This document shows, one piece after another, positions 40,822 to 50,425 of a stretch of 64,000 nucleotides of DNA. The DNA is taken from contig JAFWHA010000017.1 in NCBI GenBank assembly GCA_017512175.1, forward strand, positions 62,001 to 126,000, in the 5' to 3' direction. A program made the translations under genes and the position numbers. This DNA comes from Candidatus Saccharimonadota bacterium. Its GTDB lineage: Bacteria > Patescibacteriota > Saccharimonadia > Saccharimonadales > Saccharimonadaceae. Positions within the stretch are counted from its first letter, which is position 1. Each line of letters begins with the position of its first letter. The notes beneath the pieces were generated by a model. The model was not told the origin of the DNA, did no database searches, and was given only the letters and a program-made list of their open reading frames with translations.

Positions 40822-43397
40822 AAAAAATAAAAAAGTTTGGATTTTTAATATTTACAATGGTATTGCTTTTTGCGTGCTATTTCGTGTTTCAGTCATCAGC
40901 TTCGGCAGTGAGCGCAGTGTACCAAGGATTTAATCCTGGTAATATTATTTCTGATGCTACGATGTCGGATTTCTCATCGATGTCGGAAAGTGCAATTTAT
41001 AATTTCTTGAAGTCTAAGAATCCTTGTAATGATACAAACATCAGTAAAGCTAGTTATTATTCTAACCATACGTATCATATAGAAAATGGGCATTTTGTGT
41101 GTATGGCGGATGAATCGTTTGATGGGGAATCAGCGGCGCATATTATTTGGCAAGCGGCGCAAGATTATCATATAAACCCTAAAGTTCTTATAGTTTTGCT
41201 TGAAAAAGAGCAAGGTTTAGTGACGGATACTTGGCCGAATTTTGATTTACAATATCGTTCCGCAACTGGGTACGGTTGTCCAGATACGGCAGCTTGTGAT
41301 TCGCAATACTATGGATTCAGAAATCAGATTAGGAACGCGGCGGAGCTGTTTCGATATATTTTAGATTATGGGTCAAGGTATTATCCGACTGGCGCTAATT
41401 ATGTACGATATAGTCCAGATGCTTCGTGTGGTGGGGCAACGATCAATATTGAGAATCGTGCGACTTCAGCATTGTATCAATATACACCATATCAACCGAA
41501 CGGAGCGGTACTGGATGCGTCACCTGGAGTAACGGTAACGTGTGGTGCTTATGGTAATATTAACTTCTATTATTATTTCAAGACATGGTTTGGCGATACG
41601 TACGGTGGAGAAATCAATGGTATTTATTTGCCAAATGGTATCTACCAGTTTAGAACAACTGACGATTTGGCACTTTCTTTTGGTGGAGAGAGTAACGGTG
41701 CATCTGCAATGATTACAAACGCTAATTATTATGATGAGATGCAGCAATTTGAATTAATACGTGATGGTAAGTACCATCGTTTTCGTAACGTAAAGACTGG
41801 GAGAATGCTGGATGTCTATAATGGGGAGACTAGTGATGGCACTAAAGTGGAATTGTGGGATGGTAATGATGGATGCTCTCAAAAATGGCTAGTACAAGAA
41901 AGTGGGAATGGCTATCAGTTAGTTTCTGCTTGTTCAAATACATCAAGCATGAAGTCACTAGACATAAACGGAGCGGCTACTGGTGCAGTGGGAACGAAAG
42001 TTCAACTTTGGACTACGAATTATTCTAATGCTCAAAGATGGAATTTGATTAATACTTCTTCTGCGGTGGTAGATGATGGCACTTATGAATCTAAATCTAC
42101 AAGTGGTAGGGTATTAACGCCATCTTCGGAATATCCTACTGATGGAAGTAACATGTTAATATGGGAAGATTCGACGTCGCTTGTTAATCGTATTAATATG
42201 TATCGAGCACCGGACGGGTATTATCATTTGAAGAATGTTAAATCGGGACTGTATTTAAGTGCCTATGATGCAAGTGGTGCGGACGGGACGGCGGTGTCTC
42301 TTAGTGTAGGTAATTTGAATGTGTGTATGCAAAAATGGCTAGTAGAAAATAATGATAATGGCTATAGAATTATGAATGCTTGTTCAGGTAAGTCTCTTGA
42401 TATTGATGGGGGAAGAGTGGGAATTAATTTAACAAAAGTGCAATTATGGAGTAGTAATTCTTCAGATGCTCAAAAGTGGTATTTGGATAGTCCAGATACG
42501 GAACAGATAATTGAGGATGGGGTTTATGCAATTGATTCTGCGCTCGGAAATGATACAAGACTAGATGTTAATGGTAGCACTGCAGCAGTTGACGGAACGA
42601 ATGTTGGGATTTGGGGAAGGAATGGGGGAGATAACCAGAAATTTAAAGTGAGTTTTGATGCTAATTCTGGGTATTATATAATAGACAGCACTTTTGCAAA
42701 TAGAAGCTTAGATGTAACTTCAAATGGTATGACTGGCGCGAATTTGCAAGTGTATGCAAGCAGTAATGGCTGTTATCAGCGATGGATGATTATTCCAGTT
42801 GAAGGACAAAATTATATAGTGTCGTCTTGTAATAGGAATGCTATGGACGTGTTCGGTGCAAATGGAAATAATGGAGCCAATGTGGGGGTGTGGTTACTCA
42901 ACGGTGGAGCTAATCAAAGGTGGATATTTAATTCTGATACTGAAGGCTTGAAGGGGCCAATTGAGGATGGTACATACATTATTCAGTCGAAATTAGATTC
43001 GAATTTGGTACTTGATATAGCTGGCGGGATGGCAGCTAACGGAGTAAATGTCGGCACTTGGTCAAAGCATAATGGGGATAACCAGTTGTTTAGGCTAGTT
43101 TCGGATCCGTCCACGGGGCTTTACTCGATTACTAACGATTCGACTAATAGGAGTTTAGATGCTACTGGTGCGGTGGCTGCAAATGGTACTAATCTAGAAA
43201 TATGGTCTAGAAATAATAGTTGCGCGCAGTCATGGAAAATCTCACAAATTGAGGAAGGATATTACCGAATATCTTCAGCGTGTAATACTAATTATTCACT
43301 TGACGTATCTGGTGCGGTAAATACGCCAGGTGCGAATGTATTGTTATGGGGGAATCATGGTAATGATAACCAAAAGTGGGTATTTAAGAAAATATGA
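40818..43397 (+). CDS. Secreted protein with lysozyme-like domain and four beta-trefoil (ricin B-type) lectin domains
   Basis: 859 residues. Signal sequence about 1-31 (ending SASAVSA). An N-terminal domain (about 32-258) with INPKVLIVLLEKEQGLV, RSATGYGCPDTAACDSQYYGF and YYYFKTWFGDT resembles the lysozyme/transglycosylase-like module found next to lectins in actinobacterial surface proteins. The rest (about 264-859) is twelve subrepeats of about 45 residues, most with Q-x-W or a variant (QKWLV, QRWNL, QKWYL, QRWMI, QKWVF). They group as four trefoils of three, each opening G-I/T/V-Y. The protein probably binds glycans on host or neighbour cells. It has no C-terminal anchor, so it is released or held non-covalently. 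Confidence 0.82.
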   Translation: MKKIKKFGFLIFTMVLLFACYFVFQSSASAVSAVYQGFNPGNIISDATMSDFSSMSESAIYNFLKSKNPCNDTNISKASYYSNHTYHIENGHFVCMADESFDGESAAHIIWQAAQDYHINPKVLIVLLEKEQGLVTDTWPNFDLQYRSATGYGCPDTAACDSQYYGFRNQIRNAAELFRYILDYGSRYYPTGANYVRYSPDASCGGATINIENRATSALYQYTPYQPNGAVLDASPGVTVTCGAYGNINFYYYFKTWFGDTYGGEINGIYLPNGIYQFRTTDDLALSFGGESNGASAMITNANYYDEMQQFELIRDGKYHRFRNVKTGRMLDVYNGETSDGTKVELWDGNDGCSQKWLVQESGNGYQLVSACSNTSSMKSLDINGAATGAVGTKVQLWTTNYSNAQRWNLINTSSAVVDDGTYESKSTSGRVLTPSSEYPTDGSNMLIWEDSTSLVNRINMYRAPDGYYHLKNVKSGLYLSAYDASGADGTAVSLSVGNLNVCMQKWLVENNDNGYRIMNACSGKSLDIDGGRVGINLTKVQLWSSNSSDAQKWYLDSPDTEQIIEDGVYAIDSALGNDTRLDVNGSTAAVDGTNVGIWGRNGGDNQKFKVSFDANSGYYIIDSTFANRSLDVTSNGMTGANLQVYASSNGCYQRWMIIPVEGQNYIVSSCNRNAMDVFGANGNNGANVGVWLLNGGANQRWIFNSDTEGLKGPIEDGTYIIQSKLDSNLVLDIAGGMAANGVNVGTWSKHNGDNQLFRLVSDPSTGLYSITNDSTNRSLDATGAVAANGTNLEIWSRNNSCAQSWKISQIEEGYYRISSACNTNYSLDVSGAVNTPGANVLLWGNHGNDNQKWVFKKI

Positions 43398-43403
43398 TAT
43401 AAT
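43395..43403 (+). promoter_or_regulatory. Extended -10 promoter overlapping the lectin stop codon, leaderless
   Basis: TGATATAAT: its TGA is the stop codon of the lectin gene. It ends 8 bases before ATG 43412. Confidence 0.65.
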
Positions 43404-43411
43404 TTAAGGGC

Positions 43412-45013
43412 ATGAATACTTTCAGAAAATATAGCTCGAAGTTTATTTCTATTCTTTTTGCGATTATGATGGTAGTGGTTTTGTTGTCTGTGATATTTGC
43501 AGATGGTGGCTATTTTTCTATGAATAATAGCAACTTGTTCTTAAGTATATGCATTGGAGTAGCATTCGCGTTGGGTGCATTTTTGCTGTATCGTAAGTTA
43601 TTCAGAAAAACTAGTGAAATTTCTCGAAAATGGGAAATTATTATTGTGGTGAGCGCGATAGCGATATTCTTGATTCTCGGAATTGTCGTTATTTTTACAT
43701 TAAGAGTTAAACCTGGCTGGGATTTTGGACAAATTTATAATGCTGCACTGAACCTAGCAAATCATGGCGATTTCGGGGAAGCATATACATACATATCTAA
43801 TTTTCCTTTCCAACTTTTCTTAGTAGGAATGTTTTCTATTGTCATTAAATTGACTTCGGGAATACTTCCAGCTAGTGACGTATTAATATATTTGAATCTA
43901 CTGTTTATTCTTATGACGATAGGTCTGTTCTACCTAATAATGCGTAAAATGTTTGATGTTAAGAAGGCAATTTTCAGTTTGTTTATGTTCATAGTTTTCT
44001 CTCCGATTATTTTGTATACACCTATTTTTTATTCAGACACAATATCTATGTTTTTCGTAATGCTATGTTTTTATTTGGCGTTGTTTTTATGTGATGAAGC
44101 AATCACGATCCGAAAAAGAATTATACTGTCACTATTGTTTGGTTTATCACTTCTTTGTGGATTTGAAATTAAAGCGACGGTGTTTATTCTAGCAATTGCG
44201 GTGTTGCTGTTTGTGCTATTCATAAAGAAAAAAGTGTCGGTTAAAAATGCAACTATTAGTATTGTCTGTGTTGCAACGGTGTTTTTGCCACTTAGCTATT
44301 TAATATCTACTAAGAGCCAGCAGTTAACGAATCGAGATATGGAAATACCTAAAACTCACTGGGTGATGATGGGGCTTAGGAACTATGGTGGTTTTAATGT
44401 GGAAGACTATAGTGAAATTACATTTAAGGCTCTAGATGAAGGACGACAGCAAGAGCTAAAGGATATACATATAGAGGAGATTAAAAATCGTTTGGGAAAT
44501 TATGGCGTGTTCGGATACTTAAATTTTCTGACTAAAAAGCTTTCTTATACTTGGGGAGATGGGACTTATTATGTGTCGGATAAGTTAAGTCGTGAGCCAT
44601 CAAATCCTGACTCGTGGATTTATAAGTTCGTAGCGAAAGACGGAGAATATTTTCAAATATATAGTACATTTATGAATGGCATGCAGTTTATGTTGCTTCT
44701 TGTAATTTGTATTGGAGCTTTGCTAACTGTGAAAGACCGTTCAGAGTTTGCAATTATCAAGCTTGCAATTATGGGGGTAATTATCTTCTTTCTACTATGG
44801 GAAGCTCGCTCACGATATTTGATAAATTATCTACCATTATTATTTGTATTGTTTGTTTATAGTTTGGATAATATTTCTATTTGTGTTCAACGATTTTCTC
44901 AATCACGTAGCGAGGGCGAGCTTTGCTCTCAGCATAAATCTTTCCAATATACTCGCCGACTAGGCCGAGCGAAGCCATCTGCAGCCCGCCCAAAATCCAA
45001 ATCGAACAAGTAG
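43412..45013 (+). CDS. Polytopic GT-C (GT39-like) glycosyltransferase with antisense-overlapping tail
   Basis: 533 residues. Hydrophobic helices run from about residue 12 to 485. The first outer loop has KPGWDFGQIYNAA with the acidic residue expected in GT39/PMT-type enzymes. Such enzymes move sugars from polyprenyl phosphate outside the membrane; the polyprenyl-phosphate GT encoded next door on the other strand would supply the donor. The last ~45 residues (VQRFSQSRSEGELCSQHKS and on) are basic and low in hydrophobicity. They are read from the antisense of the neighbouring GT2's conserved end, a 137-base convergent overlap, so the natural stop may have been lost. Confidence 0.68.
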   Translation: MNTFRKYSSKFISILFAIMMVVVLLSVIFADGGYFSMNNSNLFLSICIGVAFALGAFLLYRKLFRKTSEISRKWEIIIVVSAIAIFLILGIVVIFTLRVKPGWDFGQIYNAALNLANHGDFGEAYTYISNFPFQLFLVGMFSIVIKLTSGILPASDVLIYLNLLFILMTIGLFYLIMRKMFDVKKAIFSLFMFIVFSPIILYTPIFYSDTISMFFVMLCFYLALFLCDEAITIRKRIILSLLFGLSLLCGFEIKATVFILAIAVLLFVLFIKKKVSVKNATISIVCVATVFLPLSYLISTKSQQLTNRDMEIPKTHWVMMGLRNYGGFNVEDYSEITFKALDEGRQQELKDIHIEEIKNRLGNYGVFGYLNFLTKKLSYTWGDGTYYVSDKLSREPSNPDSWIYKFVAKDGEYFQIYSTFMNGMQFMLLLVICIGALLTVKDRSEFAIIKLAIMGVIIFFLLWEARSRYLINYLPLLFVLFVYSLDNISICVQRFSQSRSEGELCSQHKSFQYTRRLGRAKPSAARPKSKSNK

Positions 45014-45818
45014 TAAATGTCCAACCGCTAACTGCGTTTCCGGTAAGTTTTGTAATTAACGCATAAATTGTGACAATGAGGCTAATTATGAAGATGATGA
45101 TGCCGAGCCAAAGTACGAAGCGGATCGGCTTAATAGAGAAGGAAGTAATTCCGTCCCAGGCGAATTTGACCATTTTTTTGACTGGATATTTACTTTCTCC
45201 AGCAAAACGTTCTGCTCTAGGATATTCTACTTCTGCAGATTTAAGACCAATTAGTGGAACGAGCCCACGTAAGAATAGGTTTACTTCCTTGTATTGAGAT
45301 AGTTCTTCTAGTGCGCGCTTACTCATTAGACGATAGTCTGCGGAATTGTAAACTACTTCTGCGCCTAGAACATTCATTATTTTATAAAAAGCTAGGGCAG
45401 TATTACGTTTAAAGGCGGAATCGGTTTTGCGTTCACTGCGTACACCGTAAACTATTTCGTACCCGTCTTTGTATTTTTCTAACATTTTGTCTATTGCATT
45501 AATATCATCTTGAAGATCGGCATCCATAGAGATAACTATGTCGGCGTGGTCTTTAGCATACATGAGACCTGCCAAAAGAGCATTCTGATGACCGCGATTG
45601 CGGGAGAGCTTGATGCCAATAACTGGAGATTTTAAGTTTTCTATTTTTGACCAAGTTTGGTCTTTTGAGCCGTCATCTATATATACGATACGACTGTCTT
45701 TAGCGATAACCTGAGATGAGATGAGTTGCTTAAGTTTATCTAGGAGACGCTTAGTAGTTTCGTCTAGACAAGCTTCCTCATTGTAACATGGGACAACAAT
45801 GTAGAGAGTATTTTTCAT
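44877..45818 (-). CDS. Polyprenyl-phosphate glycosyltransferase (GT2, DPM/GtrB-like)
   Basis: 313 residues. GT-A domain (about 1-225): LYIVVPCYNEEACLDE, YIDDGSKDQT, KLSRNRGHQNALLAGL and SMDADLQDD. Two membrane helices (about 232-258 and 268-290) end ASLGLVGEYIGKIYAESKARPRYVIEK, the standard end of this family. It probably makes the undecaprenyl-phosphate sugar used by the facing GT-C protein. Compare the similar enzyme at 26987-27955. Confidence 0.88.
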   Translation of the reverse strand: MKNTLYIVVPCYNEEACLDETTKRLLDKLKQLISSQVIAKDSRIVYIDDGSKDQTWSKIENLKSPVIGIKLSRNRGHQNALLAGLMYAKDHADIVISMDADLQDDINAIDKMLEKYKDGYEIVYGVRSERKTDSAFKRNTALAFYKIMNVLGAEVVYNSADYRLMSKRALEELSQYKEVNLFLRGLVPLIGLKSAEVEYPRAERFAGESKYPVKKMVKFAWDGITSFSIKPIRFVLWLGIIIFIISLIVTIYALITKLTGNAVSGWTFTTCSIWILGGLQMASLGLVGEYIGKIYAESKARPRYVIEKIVEHK

Positions 45819-45825
45819 ATTTAAT

Positions 45826-45834
45826 ATTATACCA
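45826..45834 (-). promoter_or_regulatory. Extended -10 promoter of the DPM-like gene, leaderless
   Basis: Minus strand TGGTATAAT ends 7 bases before ATG 45818. Confidence 0.65.
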
Positions 45835-45836
45835 TC

Positions 45837-45865
45837 TTTAGAGAATACTGGTAATATGATATAAT
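45837..45865 (+). promoter_or_regulatory. Promoter of the rmlACBD operon
   Basis: TTTAGA (45837-45842), 17-base spacer, extended -10 TGATATAAT (45857-45865). A 25-base leader with AGGAG (45880-45884) follows, 6 bases before ATG 45891, so this key operon uses a normal ribosome-binding site. Confidence 0.65.
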
Positions 45866-45890
45866 TATAGTATAAATATAGGAGTTTTTC

Positions 45891-46775
45891 ATGAAAGGAA
45901 TTATTTTAGCGGGCGGATCTGGAACTAGGTTATATCCTTTAACTTTGGCTACGTCTAAGCAGATGTTGCCAGTCTATGATAAGCCAATGATTTATTATCC
46001 ACTTGCAACTTTAATGTTAGCAGGGATTCGTGATATCTTAATTATTTCTACTCCAGCAGATCTTCCAAATTTTGAACGATTACTTGGTGATGGCTCAAAA
46101 ATGGGCATTAATTTGACGTATAAGGTGCAGCCTTCTCCAGATGGTTTAGCGCAAGCGTTTACTTTAGGGGAAGAATTCATAAATGGTGAGCCATGCGCGA
46201 TGATTTTGGGTGATAATATTTTTTATGGGCATGGTTTCGTAAGCTCTTTGATACAGTCTGTGAAAAATGCAGAAAATGGTAGAGCGACGGTGTTCGGTTA
46301 TTATGTTAACGACCCAGAGCGATTTGGAGTGGTAGAATTTGATGAAAATTGGCATGCTATATCTATTGAGGAGAAACCAGAAAATCCAAAGAGTAATTAT
46401 GCGGTAACAGGGCTGTATTTCTATCCAGCTGGAGTATCGGAAAAGGCAAAGACAATTACTCCATCTGCACGGGGAGAATTAGAAATTACCTCATTGAATG
46501 AGATTTATCTAAGAGAGGGAAATCTTGATGTGCAAGTATTAGGGAGAGGATTTGCTTGGCTTGATACTGGTACGATGGACTCTCTAGCTGACGCTTCAGA
46601 TTATATTAGAGTTATCCAAAAGCGACAGGGAATTGAGATTTCTGCTCCTGAAGAGATTGCATTTAAAAATGGTTGGATTTCTAAAGAAGCTTTACTAGAA
46701 TCAGCAAAAAAATATGGTAAGTCAAGTTATGGCAAATATTTGGCTACTGCCGCAGAGAGAAAAATCAAAGATTAA
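45891..46775 (+). CDS. rmlA: Glucose-1-phosphate thymidylyltransferase
   Basis: 294 residues, normal length. First step of dTDP-L-rhamnose synthesis: glucose-1-phosphate + dTTP to dTDP-glucose. The nucleotide-binding start [18 protein letters not shown] is intact, followed by [24 protein letters not shown] and AWLDTGT. First of four contiguous rml genes. Confidence 0.95.
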   Translation: MKGIILAGGSGTRLYPLTLATSKQMLPVYDKPMIYYPLATLMLAGIRDILIISTPADLPNFERLLGDGSKMGINLTYKVQPSPDGLAQAFTLGEEFINGEPCAMILGDNIFYGHGFVSSLIQSVKNAENGRATVFGYYVNDPERFGVVEFDENWHAISIEEKPENPKSNYAVTGLYFYPAGVSEKAKTITPSARGELEITSLNEIYLREGNLDVQVLGRGFAWLDTGTMDSLADASDYIRVIQKRQGIEISAPEEIAFKNGWISKEALLESAKKYGKSSYGKYLATAAERKIKD

Positions 46776-46784
46776 AGGAGATGT

Positions 46785-47357
46785 ATGTCTAATTTTACTT
46801 TTGAAGAAACTAAAATAGAAGGCGTTTACATAATTACTCCAAAAGTTTTTGGAGATGAACGTGGATATTTCATGGAGACTTATAGCGCAAAAGATTTTAA
46901 AGAAGCTGGGCTAGATTATAATTTTGTGCAGGACAATCAATCTAGTTCGAAAAAAGGAGTTCTAAGAGGACTTCACTTCCAGAAAATTCATCCACAAGCA
47001 AAATTAGTGAGGGCATTGTCTGGAGAAGTATTCGATGTAGCTGTAGACTTAAGGGAAGGAAGTGATACCTATGGAGAATGGGTTGGTGCAAGATTGTCAG
47101 CTGAGAACAAGAAACAGTTGATGATCCCGCGTGGTTTTGCACATGGATTCTTAGTGCTGTCTGATACGGCTGAATTCGCGTATAAGTGCGATGATTTTTA
47201 TCATCCAGAAGAAGAGGGTGGGATTATGTATAATGACGAAGATGTGAATATTGAATGGCCGGAAATAGATGTGGAGTATATTTTGAGTGAAAAAGATGGT
47301 AAGCACCCAACTCTGAAAGAAGCTAATATTACATTCAAAAAGGAGGAAAATGACTAA
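46785..47357 (+). CDS. rmlC: dTDP-4-dehydrorhamnose 3,5-epimerase
   Basis: 190 residues. Third enzyme of the dTDP-L-rhamnose pathway. Cupin-type motifs: GVLRGLHFQKIHPQAKLVR with the catalytic His, DVAVDLREGS, and MIPRGFAHGFLVLS. AAAGGAG lies just before the start. Overlaps rmlB by 8 bases. Confidence 0.94.
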   Translation: MSNFTFEETKIEGVYIITPKVFGDERGYFMETYSAKDFKEAGLDYNFVQDNQSSSKKGVLRGLHFQKIHPQAKLVRALSGEVFDVAVDLREGSDTYGEWVGARLSAENKKQLMIPRGFAHGFLVLSDTAEFAYKCDDFYHPEEEGGIMYNDEDVNIEWPEIDVEYILSEKDGKHPTLKEANITFKKEEND

Positions 47358-48357
47358 GAAAACAATCGTAGTAACTGGCGGAGCGGGATTTATTGGCTCA
47401 AATTTTGTTTACTATATGTTGAATAAGTACCCTGAATATCGTATTGTCTGCGTAGATTGCTTAACTTATGCAGGAAACATCCACACTTTGAAAAAAGCAC
47501 AGGAAAACCCTAATTTTCGTTTTGCAAAAGTGAATATCTGTGATAAAGAGGCGATAAGGAAACTATTTACAGAAGAAAAGCCGGATATCGTAGTTAATTT
47601 TGCTGCAGAGAGTCATGTGGATAGATCAATTACGGGACCAGAGATATTTGTCAAAACAAATGTGGAAGGGACACAGGCATTAATGGAAATTTGCCGCGAG
47701 CTTAATATTCCACGTTATCATCAAGTTTCTACGGACGAGGTGTATGGTGATTTGCCACTGGAGCGTCCGGACTTATTCTTTACGGAGAAAACTCCACTCC
47801 ATGCAAGTAGTCCTTATAGTGCGTCGAAGGCTGGTGCAGACATGCTAGTAATGGCTTATCATCGAACTTTTAATTTTCCGGCAACGATTTCTCGCTGCTC
47901 AAATAATTATGGGCCATATCATTTTCCAGAAAAATTAATACCACTTACTATTATTAATGCATTAAACGACAAGCCTTTGCCAGTGTATGGTGATGGAAAA
48001 AACGTACGTGACTGGCTCTATGTTGAGGATCATTGTCATGCGATTGATCTTATTATTCATAATGGTAAAATAGGGCAAGTTTACAATGTGGGTGGACATA
48101 ATGAGATGGCTAATATTGATATTGTAAAACTAATTTGTAAAGAGTTAGGTAAGCCAGAAAGTCTAATTAAGTTCGTAGAGGACAGAAAAGGACACGACCG
48201 TCGTTATGCGATAGACCCAACATTTATTCATAATGAGTTAGGGTGGCTTCCAGAGACTAAATTCGAGGATGGTATCAAGAAAACTATTAAATGGTATGTA
48301 GATAACCAAGAGTGGTGGCAAGATATTTTGAATGGTACTTATAGAGAGGAGGCTTAA
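47350..48357 (+). CDS. rmlB: dTDP-glucose 4,6-dehydratase
   Basis: 335 residues. Second enzyme of the pathway. NAD-binding GGAGFIGSNFVYYML near the N-terminus, AAESHVDRSI, STDEVYGDL and the catalytic YSASKAGAD. The next gene starts immediately after its stop. Confidence 0.95.
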   Translation: MTKKTIVVTGGAGFIGSNFVYYMLNKYPEYRIVCVDCLTYAGNIHTLKKAQENPNFRFAKVNICDKEAIRKLFTEEKPDIVVNFAAESHVDRSITGPEIFVKTNVEGTQALMEICRELNIPRYHQVSTDEVYGDLPLERPDLFFTEKTPLHASSPYSASKAGADMLVMAYHRTFNFPATISRCSNNYGPYHFPEKLIPLTIINALNDKPLPVYGDGKNVRDWLYVEDHCHAIDLIIHNGKIGQVYNVGGHNEMANIDIVKLICKELGKPESLIKFVEDRKGHDRRYAIDPTFIHNELGWLPETKFEDGIKKTIKWYVDNQEWWQDILNGTYREEA

Positions 48358-49251
48358 ATGAAAGTTTTGGTAACTGGAACATCTGGACAACTTGGACATG
48401 ATACGATGTTGGAGCTTAAAAAACGTGATATTGAGTGTTTAGGGGCTGACCGACAGGGAGGGGAGAATTATGAATTCGACACAATTATGCTGGATATTAC
48501 CGATAAAGATGCTGTTGAATCAGCTATTCTTAAATATAAGCCGGATGCAGTAATCCATTGTGCAGCATGGACGAATGTAGATGCCGCAGAAGCGCCGGAG
48601 AATTTAGAGGCAGTTCGTAAAGTCAATGTTGATGGAACTGAGAATTTGGTAAAGGCTTGTAAAAAAGTTGATGCTAAGATGGTCTATATTTCTACGGATT
48701 ACGTTTTTGATGGACAAGGCACTAAACCTTGGCAGCCAGATGATAAAAATTATGCACCACTAAACGTTTACGGGCAGTCTAAATTGGATGGGGAAAAGGC
48801 GGTGACGGCTAATTTGGAAAAATATTTTATTGTACGAATTGCTTGGGTATTTGGAAAAAATGGAAAAAATTTCGTAAAGACTATGCTTGGAGTAGGGAAA
48901 TCTCACGATGAAGTGCGAGTAGTTGACGACCAGATTGGCACGCCTACTTATACGCCAGACCTATCTAAATTGCTTGTAGATATGATTTTGACAGATAAAT
49001 ATGGATTTTATCATGCTACAAATGAGGGTGGATATATTAGTTGGGCAGATTTTACTAAAGAGATTTTTAGGCAAGCTGGGATTAACTCTAAAGTTGTTCC
49101 TGTGACAACGGCAGAATACGGAGAGTCTATTGCAAAAAGACCGTTTAATTCGAGGTTGGATAAATCTAAACTAAAAGAAAATGGTTTTGAGCTTCTTCCA
49201 ACTTGGCAAGATGCACTGGCTAGATATTTGGCAGAACTTGAAGAGAATTAA
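48358..49251 (+). CDS. rmlD: dTDP-4-dehydrorhamnose reductase
   Basis: 297 residues. Last step, giving dTDP-L-rhamnose. Nucleotide-binding VTGTSGQLGHD, ISTDYVFDGQG, catalytic YGQSKLDGE and RIAWVFGKNGKNFV. A ribosome-binding site GAGGAGG precedes it. With rmlA, rmlC and rmlB it completes the pathway. Confidence 0.94.
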   Translation: MKVLVTGTSGQLGHDTMLELKKRDIECLGADRQGGENYEFDTIMLDITDKDAVESAILKYKPDAVIHCAAWTNVDAAEAPENLEAVRKVNVDGTENLVKACKKVDAKMVYISTDYVFDGQGTKPWQPDDKNYAPLNVYGQSKLDGEKAVTANLEKYFIVRIAWVFGKNGKNFVKTMLGVGKSHDEVRVVDDQIGTPTYTPDLSKLLVDMILTDKYGFYHATNEGGYISWADFTKEIFRQAGINSKVVPVTTAEYGESIAKRPFNSRLDKSKLKENGFELLPTWQDALARYLAELEEN

Positions 49252-49252
49252 A

Positions 49253-50425
49253 ATGGCGGAAGAAACACAAACAAAAATAAATGAGAAAAATTCATTGGTC
49301 GCAGAAAAGCGAGTGTCGATTTTAGTGAGGATTGATAGCCTAGACAATGACTTTTCTAGTTGCGTAAAGAGTTTAAGTAACCAAATTTTGGATGATATGG
49401 AAATACTATTCCTGGTTACGATTCCTTCAAATGAGGATGCAGAGGGTTTAAGTGAGGAAGCTTTGATTCAGTCGAAAGTGAAAGAAAAACACCGTCAGGA
49501 AAAATTGGAGTTTCTCGACGATTATGCAAAAAAGGACTCACGTATTAAGATTGTGCGAACTAAAATTTCTGATTACGGTAAAATTATGAACGCGGCTATT
49601 AAATTTTCTAAAGGCGAATATATAGGAATTATTAGGCCGACTGATTATGTCGATCCGGAGATGTACATTGAGCTTTTTGCGCTCGCCAAAAAACATGATG
49701 CGGATATCGTAAGGAGCAATTACTATGAACATCAAAACGACTCAGAACGTTTGCACGAATCGTTTTTAGCGGAAGATGCAGATAAAGTAATAAACCCAGT
49801 AGACGATACGAGTATTTTTTATCAACCACCAGTTGTGGGATGTGGGTTGTATAAGAAAGAATTTATCATGAGTAGGCATATTTTATTTATCGAAGACTTT
49901 GCTGCGGATAATCAAGATGATACTTTTAGTTTTAAAAGTTTAGCTGCCTCAGAAAGACTAGTAGTGACTAATAAAGCCTACCTCCATCATGTTGAGGTTA
50001 CTGGATTAATTGAAAAAACTAAAAAGAAAAAAGCGAAGAAGAAACGAGATGCTGATGAAGATGGACAAGAAGATAGTAGCCAAGTTTCTGATAGTGCAGC
50101 TAATGTGGATATATTTTTAATTAATAAAGAATATGCAGAGGCAGAAAAATATTTGAAGAAGTATAACGGATGGGAAACTTATGGATGTATTTTCCAAGCA
50201 GTGAAATTTGCAAGTTATTTTTATACGATGTTACATTTGGATGATAGAGATTTGGAAAAATTTATGTTGAGAGCTCGTGCAGAGTTTCATGATGCAGACG
50301 AGAATGATAAAATATCTAAAAGATATTTTCCAAAGGAACATTGGAAAACTTTGCAAGCGATTTTAAACTATCCTCCAAGAATTTTCTTAAGGACTATCAA
50401 AAAACAACGAAAAAATGCAGTTTAG
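49253..50425 (+). CDS. Glycosyltransferase family 2 with long insert
   Basis: 390 residues from ATG 49253, 1 base after rmlD; a longer frame extends back into rmlD and is not needed. A GT2 fold (about 20-240): RVSILVRIDSLDNDFSSCVKSL, DSRIKIVRT, MNAAIKFSKGEYIGIIRPTDYVDPEMY. There is a Lys-rich insert at about 258-275 (KTKKKKAKKKRDADEDG). The usual DDGS motif is not clear in the N-terminal part, where a charged helical insert (about 60-92) intrudes, so activity is uncertain. Ends 4 bases into the convergent wzt. Confidence 0.7.
   Translation: MAEETQTKINEKNSLVAEKRVSILVRIDSLDNDFSSCVKSLSNQILDDMEILFLVTIPSNEDAEGLSEEALIQSKVKEKHRQEKLEFLDDYAKKDSRIKIVRTKISDYGKIMNAAIKFSKGEYIGIIRPTDYVDPEMYIELFALAKKHDADIVRSNYYEHQNDSERLHESFLAEDADKVINPVDDTSIFYQPPVVGCGLYKKEFIMSRHILFIEDFAADNQDDTFSFKSLAASERLVVTNKAYLHHVEVTGLIEKTKKKKAKKKRDADEDGQEDSSQVSDSAANVDIFLINKEYAEAEKYLKKYNGWETYGCIFQAVKFASYFYTMLHLDDRDLEKFMLRARAEFHDADENDKISKRYFPKEHWKTLQAILNYPPRIFLRTIKKQRKNAV

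Noticed and set aside
41640-43397. Repeat array in the lectin gene as CRISPR-like DNA
   Set aside because: The repetition is at protein level (ricin-type subrepeats), with diverged DNA and one continuous reading frame.
49181-49252. N-terminal extension of the glycosyltransferase at 49253 into rmlD
   Set aside because: The extension lies wholly inside rmlD in another frame; ATG 49253 comes 1 base after the rmlD stop and begins a normal protein.
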